From: Ischnura elegans
Taxonomy: Eukaryota > Arthropoda > Insecta > Odonata > Coenagrionidae
NCBI RefSeq assembly: GCF_921293095.1
Contig: NC_060252.1
Span: 248,001 to 312,000, forward strand
DNA length: 64,000 bases
Direction of reading: 5' to 3'
Part shown: positions 56,270 to 64,000 of the stretch, piece after piece
How the letters are laid out: every line of letters starts with the position of its first letter
How positions within the stretch are numbered: position 1 is the stretch's first letter
Made by a program: the position numbers and the translations under genes
The notes under the pieces: model-generated
Databases searched by the model: none
Seen by the model: only the letters and a program-made list of their open reading frames with translations
What the model was told of the DNA's origin: nothing

Positions 56270-59165
56270 CTCATGGAGAACCTGACCCGGAGGATGTCAT
56301 CAATGAACAGCACTACAAAAACAAATGTCCATGCTTTGCATAAAGGTAACTTCCACAATACCTTTACCCTCCATCGAGGCCGTCACATTGAAGTGACCTT
56401 TATCATGTAAAATAAGCACACTCTAACAATGAAATATTTTATGAAAGGGCAGCATCACATTTACGAAATAATTCAATAAGTAAATTCGTAATTAATGACA
56501 CATCGAATAAAAATTGGCTGTGGAGTGATTATTCAATACGAGAGATTTTTGGAGGGCACTTATAACAGCGCTCCGTCGAATGAGTCATTCACACTGTGTG
56601 GTCCTCTCGGTCGGTGCCTTTCGTTACGAGCAGGCTAGGCCGACGCCGAGTTTCTACTCATTCTCTATTCCGCCATTACCCTTACGCACGGCGCAAATAA
56701 CCTGAGCTGTCGGTCCACTCATCAGAACAGTAAATGAATATCCAGGAGGTTTTTACAAAGTACGAGTATTCCGATAACTATTCACATAGAGCTACGCAAT
56801 CGAAGAGTCATTTTGAAAATGCAGATACTCTTTTAATGTAGGAAGCCTAAGAGCTCCTATATAAGCACATTATTCACAGTCAAAACTTAGCTTGACAGTA
56901 AGCCATTAAAGGAAATAAAAAGTTAGACATCACTAGAATACATTAGCGCCACGACTCGAAATATTATGTTAATTTATTTCCGAGAACAAACAAAACTGTA
57001 AACGAGGAGAATTTCGCAAATGGCTACCAGTTAGTTAAGTCATTTCCAAATTTCTAAGAAAAGGACATTTTATATATATAAATTCCCGATTAAAAACTAC
57101 AATGGAATTGTCTTGTAGACTGATATTTTGAAAACTTGATTAAAAAAGAGCAATTATCTCCAACGTTTACCATTCTCAGATCGGATGAGCCCCTTTCTCC
57201 CTGCATTCATTCCTTCTCACTCTTATCACATTCCTGACCTCTGAGCACATCTCAGGGTAACAGCTCGACTCGATTTACGACCTGGTTCGACTATCATAGC
57301 GGGATCTTATATAAGCACGTAATTACGGATTTAATCTTTTATGAGCGACCCTTAGCATTCCCTCGGCCTTGGCAGGCGGATGGATGGTGCTCCTGCTCTT
57401 TTAGCTCTCTTGTCTCCGCGGGATTTTCCGTCGTAAATCTCAGGACATTTACACATGCAGCGATGCAGCATATACCGCGATAACTTTGTTTGGGACTCGT
57501 TTATATATTGGAAGTATAAATTATGAAACGGAATTGACATTGATGCATTGTTGATTCATGGCGAAGGAGTCGAGATAAGCCTAGAAAGGCCTCATCCGAG
57601 ACGGTAGAGATTACTCTGAGAAATAAACTGCGCCGGTAACTTGCTGCAAGTGAATTGTAATATAATTTGCCGGTGTAAATGTCTTTTATGGTCTGAGTTT
57701 ATGAAGCCAATTACATTGACAATTTATATCACAGTTCATCGACAGCAAGTTATTACTTCAATATAAATGCCAGGGTAGACCTCCACTAGAAGCAAGTCAA
57801 ACGTTTGTTTGTTTCCCTGCTTTGAAGTTGATATTTTCTATCAAAGAAAGCGTAATAAATTACTTTCTGTATTCGTGCTAATAAAAAATGTGCTCTTCAT
57901 CAGCAGCTCAATAATTCCTTGCTTGAAATCCGACAGTTCTCCTCACTTTCTCCACAGAGTAAAACTCACTCCACTCCACAGGAATCGTGCATCTTCCTTT
58001 AGCACGCGTCGACCCAAAGGACGCACCTTCATTCTATCTTTTTCTTCATTTATTGAATCAAATAAATACTCTGCAGCCTACATTACTGGAATAGTGGAAA
58101 GTATGTAATCCATAGAGAGGAAAAGAGACGAGGATTAGGAAATCCTGAGTTATTGGAGTATGGTGATGAAGCTAAGAGATATTTTAAATAGAAGATTGAA
58201 AGAGAAAGGGTCTTATTGTGAACTGAAGAGGGAAGTTCAATGAGAGATGTGGGGTAAGAGGAAGAGAATCGTTAAATGCTTTAAGGAAACGTAGCTTAAC
58301 TGACGGAATATTTTAATTACAAAAGATTCGATTTATCAACATATCAAGAGAAAGTAATGAAAGGGGAAAAAATAGCTTATCATGAAAAAAATAATGTCCG
58401 ACATTACAGAGCTTTGGATTAGATGACACTTCTGTGGAGAGCTAAGAAAAACCAATCACAGGGTTGCTAAGCGATGCATGTAAGAGAAAAGCGACACATT
58501 TTCGGGAAGAAGTAGATGGTTCCAGAGTCCTTTATTCTTGCCGACTTAGAACGCTAAATAAAACACTCCAAAGGACTATAGAAAAAAAACTAATAATCAG
58601 CTACTTTATTTCCCGACGGTCAGTTACGCAACCCCAATCTAATACATTTGCATATACTTGCCACTCATTAGTAGAAAGTGCAGCCGAGTACAGTAGCTTA
58701 TTCCTTATTGGGCGGGCAAAGGGTAATGTCAAGGTGTGGCACAGCGGTCAGTCTCGACACTTTAAAAGAAAATCCACGAGCATATTTTATTCGCTATCCC
58801 CGACGCGTTATATAATAATTTCCTCGGGACATTCCGGCTCCTAACGTTCCATAAAGACTCCCGATCGTCAATTACAATATGTCAAGTTTTCCAGTCACGC
58901 AAACCACTCGCTACCAGGTCTCCGAAACACTAGGTCCAAATAAATAACAATGTGGGCTCAAAAAACAGGGCAAATTATGTGAATATCCTTCTCTGACGGA
59001 GAAAAGGCAATTTATGGCTGGAGAGATTTCCCAACTGCTGGACACCTTCCCCTTTTAAAAGAGCGGCGAATGACACGGTCACCTTGCTTAGCGATGTTGT
59101 CCTGATATCTGAATTTTGTTAACCCACTTGAAAACGCCTCTCCTCATACAAATATTCAGAAAAAA
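56270..59165. other. Unassigned AT-rich sequence
   Basis: I find no recognisable gene. A 126-codon plus frame (58464-58844) and a 99-codon frame (57809-58108) lack known motifs. CpG-richer patches lie at about 56560-56720. Confidence 0.45.
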
Positions 59166-59720
59166 ACTACAGTAAAACTCACTTATAACAAATTTCAGGG
59201 GACCGTCTTTCTATTTTGTTATGAATGGGATTTCGGTACATCGAAGATAAAGGATTTTGCCGTATCCATAACTGTATTGCCGGCTAATATTCCGTAAATC
59301 GTCCTTATTTAAGCAAAGAATTCGTAAAAATAAACCAATGTCCCACACTTACCATCAAATGGTTGTATATAGAAGGATTTCAAGATTAACGGAAAACTAT
59401 GTGGTGATGGCCACACGTGAGAAAAACTGATAATAAGGTAAGTAATGGTTAAGTAACGAAGATGGCTTTTATTTCTTTATAAACGAGGAAATAAATCCTC
59501 AAGAACAAAGAATAGTTCGTAATAGGTGGGAATTCGTATCATCCGAAGTCGTTTTTTGGCGATAATAGGAAAGCCAAATGGACCGTGAACTCACCTCTTT
59601 ATAGGTGGGATTTCGATACGTGCATGATCGTGTTTTATTGTATTAACTCGAAAAAAGAACATTCTTTTGCAGGATAGAGGTTACCAGCTATTTCAAACGG
59701 GCGTTTATTCCAATCATCAT
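59166..59720. repeat. Possible pogo/jerky-type element remnant
   Basis: ACAGTAAAACTCACTTATAA at 59169 resembles a CAGTAAAACC-type terminus. Words like GTGGGATTTCGATAC recur near 59225, 59527 and 59607 as three diverged internal repeats. No opposite end or transposase is seen. Confidence 0.35.
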
Positions 59721-62114
59721 TAGTAGTTGCTAACTCAAGGTAATAATAGCATTGACGACAATAGAAATAATGATTGCTATTCTCACTCTGACCAACTAAT
59801 GTCAACGGTAGCAAGTCTTTAGAGATGAAAAAGAACAGAATGGACAGTGTTAGGAGGAGGAATTTACTTCAGATTAAAATTAAACCCTTTCAATTTTTCA
59901 TCACTTTATTTGATAAATTACTGCAACCTGTTTCCCTGTTATTAAAACATTTTTGGATAATTCTTTCCAACTAAAAGTAAGGGATGATCAACTTGTGTCC
60001 TTTAAGTGTATAATAATAAATCATATAGGTTAATAAATATGTATAAGGGATTGCGAAGAAAATTCCAGGGAAAGAAATAACACTTGAAGTTTTGTATATA
60101 GAGGTCTTAAGAGAGGAGTCATCTCAATAAAAGAGCTTTTCTTCCTTTGGAAACAATAATACATGCTCGCAATATGAAATACATTCATAAATCTGAACTG
60201 GAAACGGGCAACAGCTAAAATCAGGAAACGCCACCGTGTGGTGATCGGTCTTATTCCTGGGTGGTACTCTCGTTCGGAATCGAAGCAATTTTACGGCAAG
60301 TAAGTGCTCCTAGCATTACCACCTTGAAAGAGAGAAAATGAGCACTCGAAGGCGGGTGAATGGGTTTTCTGACTGAGGCTTAATGCAAGATTGATGACTC
60401 CCATGTTCAATGGTGTAAGCTAGATTAACGACCTTCCCGCCGCAATAACCTAACCAACCACTCAATGGCGATCAGGTGATGTCACGCGATGCCTTTATTA
60501 TCCTCGAAAAATCAAGGTATTGTTACGGTATCCGCTATCACGGAACTTGTAAATCACGCCAAGAGCGATTTCATTTCTCCACGGGACGGTTCCACTTTTT
60601 TACGTGAGAAGGCGTTCGGATATGCTTGAAAGACACAGTGCAGAGGTAGGATAACCTTCTCAGACCTGAAAGTGTATTTTCCGCAGAAAATGTTCGTTTT
60701 CCTCATTTTTCTACAGAAATAGAACCGAAAAATATTAATCCACTTCAGAAATTGTTATGTTCAAAATGATTTTTACTACATTAAAATCTTTTAGAAAAAA
60801 TCATTAAGCAATAATGAACGTATCAATTACAGTACGTAAACATAATGAGGTAATCACAAGAAGTGTTTTTTGCATGAAAGAATAAATTGCATAGTATTGA
60901 TGTTACATAAGGTCATATTATTGAAATTAAGTAAAATAGTACCAATAAATGGTGCGCACCTCTCTTAACGCCACTCATTGTAGAATAACCCCAAAACTAG
61001 AAACTCTCGTAATGAACCACGCTTGGGTTTCATGTGAGAGATGGAAAACAGTTGAACATGTTCAAGCGAACAACGCGTAGAATACGATACCAGCGGCAAT
61101 GATCACTTGGAGACATTCTTAGATCAGGGTATGATTTTTTCAAATCAGATGTATCATATATGATGCACTGGGTCTTAAGAGGATATAACTCCAAACAATG
61201 AACTCCAAAGAAGCAAGCGAATAGCACTGCGTATTTAATTACGATAACAGGGAGCAGGAGAAATTTGCGAATTACCACAGCCATTGTTTTTAAATCAATC
61301 TGTCGGCACTACAGCATGTCAATATGGATTTTAAATGCATTTAATGAATCTGTGATGACAATGTAGTCTTTACATGCCACCCATACAAATCGCTAGCAAA
61401 CATACCTGTACACGACGCCACAGAGGGGAGGGAGGAAAAGAATAAGGGATAAGGTATCTCTTTTTCAGTTGTCAGTGGATAAGGCGCAGCTTTCCATTCT
61501 CCGCAGAAACATTAATGAGAGGTACTGTTTCCAAGAAGTTAATATAGAACGACCAAATTTACTCATCAGAAGCAAACTCCCCGTTAAAAATTGCAATGTA
61601 GGAATAACAAATAACTAAATGGAGCTATAAAGATACAAGGAAGGGAATACCAATGTAAAGGGAGATCTTGATAAACAGAAGAGAGTTATTGATAGAATTG
61701 CAGGTTAAAATTGAAAAGAATAGGCTGGAAAAGATTATAGCGTGGAACGTGGACGCTGATGAAGGAGCTGATTGCGTTAGAGATTAACATCTTGTACGAA
61801 TTACTAATGACGTAATTTTAGAAAAATGAGAAAAATAAATTTTTAATATTTTTCAGCAAAATACCTAAAATGAGCAAAACAAATTATCTGGCGATTCTTT
61901 TGCCACGATGAAAACATCTTGCGACGCAAATGGACAGTTTTTAGTTTTATTGCGTTAATATATTTACCTCCGAACACTATTATTGACTTCTTTCTCAAAT
62001 TTATAGCACTGCAACCTTCCTAGGAAGCACTTCGCCTACTGAAGGAATGCTGAAAAGAGCTATTCTTGTGAATACAGTGCATTTATCTAGGTTTTTTTCA
62101 GACGTAGTACAAAC
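59721..62114. other. Unassigned AT-rich sequence
   Basis: No recognisable gene or repeat. The minus-strand 84-codon frame at 61030-61284 begins with a hydrophobic stretch but has no supporting context. Part of this stretch may be intron of the gene whose exon lies at 62115-62367. Confidence 0.4.
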
Positions 62115-62367
62115 CTTAGTTTGGCGATCGTTTCGTCCATTGCATTAGCAGATGCCTCGTCCAATGGCGCCTCGGTGGACGGGGGCAATTTGACGGGTCG
62201 CACGTGCTCCATGACGTGCAGGTCGCTGGACGGCTCCCCGATGCTCAGGTTCCTCCGAGCGGGAGGCTCGAGCTCCACCGACTGCGGATGGTGCACCTCC
62301 GCAGGCGAGGCATCCGTCGTGTTCACCACGAGCAGTCCGATGCCCACCGGAGGAAACAGTGTGGACA
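62115..62367 (-). CDS. Candidate internal coding exon of an unknown host gene
   Basis: On the minus strand a long pyrimidine tract ending TTTCAG meets the exon at 62367, and a donor reading AAG then GTTTGT follows 62115. The 253 bp between are markedly GC-rich and fully open in one frame, giving about 84 residues. It begins STLFPPVGIGLLVVNTTDAS, passes PAEVHHPQSVELEPPARRNL and ends DEASANAMDETIAKL. The start has one short hydrophobic run (VGIGLLVV). The rest is polar, Pro/Glu-rich and probably disordered. The splice phases are 1 upstream and 2 downstream. I do not recognise the protein. Antisense frames of similar length exist (62121-62510), but they lack splice sites. If real, the gene extends beyond these coordinates on both sides. 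Confidence 0.55.
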
Positions 62368-62559
62368 CTGAAAGAGAGAAAGAGAAACACATCAGTGAAT
62401 GCTCGGGGAGAGCTCGTCCTGAGCAAAGCCAAAGGTGCATGGAAATCACAGAGTTAGGGAAGAAATGGGGAAATCCAGATCCCTGGGCAATCTATCACTT
62501 TTTTGTTTAATTTATTCAATGCCACACCCCCGAGAACAACGCTATTTGGTAATGAAGAA

Positions 62560-62635
62560 TCTGAGATTTTCCCGGTGAATAGCGTGGATGAAAGCTTCTC
62601 GGGTTTCCAACCGGGTCAGGGTCTGCATGGTGTAG
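62560..62635 (+). repeat. Penelope-like terminal block
   Basis: TTCTCGGGTTTCCAACCGGG and the preceding TTTTCCCGGTGAATAGCGTG stand directly before a Penelope-like coding remnant. A related GGGTTTCC-CCGGGT block occurs at 55462 and 25650. It is probably part of the long-terminal-repeat-like region of such elements. Confidence 0.4.
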
Positions 62636-62986
62636 GCCGACGTTGCTAAACACAATATTCGTATCATTCACCTTCCTCCTGGCAAACTCCGGGATCAGTT
62701 AGTCCGAGCTAAGGACCCTATTGGTCTGAAGACAGCCGGCATTTACCGCATTCCATGCGAATGTGGTAAAGTGTGTATTGGAGAGACGGAGAGGACCATT
62801 GAGACGAGGGTGAAGGAGCATCGACGCCACCTCCGACTCGGACAGTTTGAAAAATCGGCCATTGCTGAACACTGTGTTCAGAAAAATCACAATATCCACT
62901 GGGAAGAAACTGCCCAACAGAATGAAACGACTTTAGCCCGCAGCCACCGAGGCCTGCATAAACTTCACATAAAGTCACTCATTTAG
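62636..62986 (+). pseudogene. Penelope-like element GIY-YIG endonuclease end, copy 3
   Basis: This open stretch of 117 codons reads ADVAKHNIRIIHLPPGKLRD, LVRAKDPIGLKTA, then GIYRIPCECGKVCIGETERT, ETRVKEHRRHLRLGQFEKSA and IAEHCVQKNHNIHW. The catalytic GIY is intact, while YIG is CIG. The Cys pair CEC and the AIAEH block are typical of Penelope-like endonucleases. This is a different family from the other two copies, with the typical linker from the polymerase upstream. It ends at a stop (TAG) after HIKSLI. The polymerase is missing. A stop at 62633-62635 closes the frame, so it is a truncated copy whose last domain is still largely intact. Confidence 0.85.
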
Positions 62987-63555
62987 GGGTTTAACCCAAG
63001 GGTTGGATCGGAAAGATGGGGGTAGAGCTCACCCCGGGAATATATTTAAGAATACACATTTTTTCGGTGTCCAACGTTCAAAAATGTTTCTCAAACAATG
63101 CATCAGGTTAGGCTTTCCATACCTGCCGAAGTTTCGGAAAATGACTAGATATCATCGCGTGATATCTCAGGACAGCAAAAATGGAAGAAATAGGTACGTG
63201 AAATATTTTTACAAGTAAAATATTTCTTTCAACATTTATATAAAAATTTAACCTACACCCATACGTTATCATAGGTGCAGAAGTCACCAAGTTTTTTAAG
63301 GGACTGTAATTATCCGCTGAGCTGAAAGCCACCAAATGCCTCCACCAGTTGCGGATGGTGAGTCGACCTCTAGATATAGAGCTAAACTGCGCTATTAGCG
63401 AGTTTACTCAAATAATAAGCATTCGTGGACAAAAATCGATGGCATTCAGAAGTGGTATGGGTCCATCCCAGGGTAAATTTGGCCATCTTAATGTTACAAT
63501 AAACCTGTGAAAATTCCGTGACTTGGCAATGAGAGGGCACCAACAATAACGCCTC
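62987..63555. other. Unassigned sequence
   Basis: No recognised gene or repeat. Confidence 0.45.
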
Positions 63556-63745
63556 ACATCACCCGGGGGTGAGGGCAGCAGCTCTTCTTCACATGAGTGG
63601 AGAAGACCACAGTGGTTAGTCCTAGGACACTAATTACACTGTGGACGCGGTAACATTTACTTTAACGGCTGTAGTGCTGTGATGTGGAAGGTAATGGGAA
63701 ACCACCGCATAATTACCCCGGAGAGTCGCAGCCACTCCAATTTAA
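63556..63745 (+). repeat. Possible SINE-like repeat
   Basis: GATGTGGAAGGTAATGGGAAACCACC at 63680-63705 (given here as two overlapping words, GATGTGGAAGGTAATGG and GGTAATGGGAAACCACC) is the kind of phrase found in arthropod interspersed repeats. No box A and B pair is clear. Confidence 0.3.
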
Positions 63746-64000
63746 AAAAAATCAGATATGTTATAACTGCCTTAGGTAATGGGTAATGTTGAGAATATTT
63801 TTTAATGTGCGCAGTTACGTAACTTTTAGTCCTAGCACTTGCCGCTAGAGAAGCTGTCTTCTGCGAAACTTGTTAGCGCACCTGCAAAGTTACCCCTTCG
63901 AGCTTTCGTTCGCTCTCTCTCGTTCTGTCCTCCGACTAGAGCACATCAACTCCTGCGACATTCCAGTCCGCTTGGCCTATTTTTCCTGTCGGATTAAATT

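Noticed and set aside
58464..58844. 126-codon open frame
   Set aside because: No recognisable domain, no codon bias distinct from the flanks and no splice context.
62121..62510. 129-codon plus-strand frame opposite the candidate exon
   Set aside because: The minus strand has matching splice sites and a more protein-like composition; the plus frame is probably an antisense shadow of GC-rich codons.
63610..63647. Second pair of CACAGTG heptamers in opposite orientation
   Set aside because: They are only about 25 bp apart, without Transib end sequence or a 5-bp duplication; a chance dyad is enough.
1..64000. CRISPR array, operon or phage-like system
   Set aside because: No short regularly spaced repeats with unique spacers and no gene clusters; introns, MITEs and LINEs show this is eukaryotic DNA.

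Overview
The window looks like a piece of an arthropod, probably insect, nuclear genome. It is AT-rich and almost free of long open reading frames. It carries many decayed copies of eukaryotic transposon families: Transib, piggyBac, hAT, mariner-type MITEs, a THAP-encoding element, Helitron, Penelope-like, APE-type LINEs, Ty3/gypsy and tRNA-derived SINEs. There is no bacterial operon structure, rRNA or CRISPR. Only one segment (62115-62367, minus strand) has the properties of a host coding exon, so the window is probably intergenic DNA or a very large intron.

Layout. 0.4-8.2 kb holds a hAT-type MITE (489-749), a TTAA-type MITE (1074-1469), a CT-rich repeat cluster (2.7-4.2 kb), a candidate TTAA-ended element (5.9-7.4 kb) and a SINE. 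9-19.1 kb is LINE-dominated. It has an RT C-terminal remnant (9.8-10.2), a LINE 3' end (11.6-12.3), a long decayed LINE with ORF1, endonuclease and RT (12.4-18.0) that contains younger insertions (hAT MITE 13939-14177, repeat A copy 14.6-14.9, mariner-type MITE 16744-17024), and a second LINE 3' end (18.8-19.1). 20-25.9 kb has MITEs, a diverged duplication and a 46-bp perfect palindrome. 26.5-31.3 kb has a gypsy gag-protease fragment, a minus-strand SINE, a 315-bp tandem array and a Helitron N-terminal fragment.

31.8-36.5 kb is the most striking element. It is a 4757-bp Transib transposon with 971-bp terminal inverted repeats. Its ends begin with the CACAGTG heptamer also used by V(D)J recombination signals. 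It is flanked by the 5-bp duplication CGACG, and inside is a broken RAG1-related transposase. 37.9-38.0 kb is a long hairpin, and 38.4-38.8 kb is a Penelope-like GIY-YIG endonuclease end followed by a hammerhead-ribozyme-like core. 41.8-44.3 kb has a LINE 3' end, a Harbinger-like MITE and a decayed piggyBac. 46.0-53.4 kb appears to be one 7.35-kb element with 8-bp target duplication CTAAGAGG, a spliced THAP-domain remnant and an unusual density of palindromes and tandem repeats. 54.0-54.3 and 62.6-63.0 kb are two further Penelope-like ends, the first again with a hammerhead-like core.

All readings are by eye from the sequence. Family assignments rest on recognised protein motifs, terminal repeats and target duplications; no database search was run. 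None of the transposon genes is intact. Any current activity would have to come from transcription of hairpin repeats, ribozyme folding, or mobilisation by enzymes encoded elsewhere.
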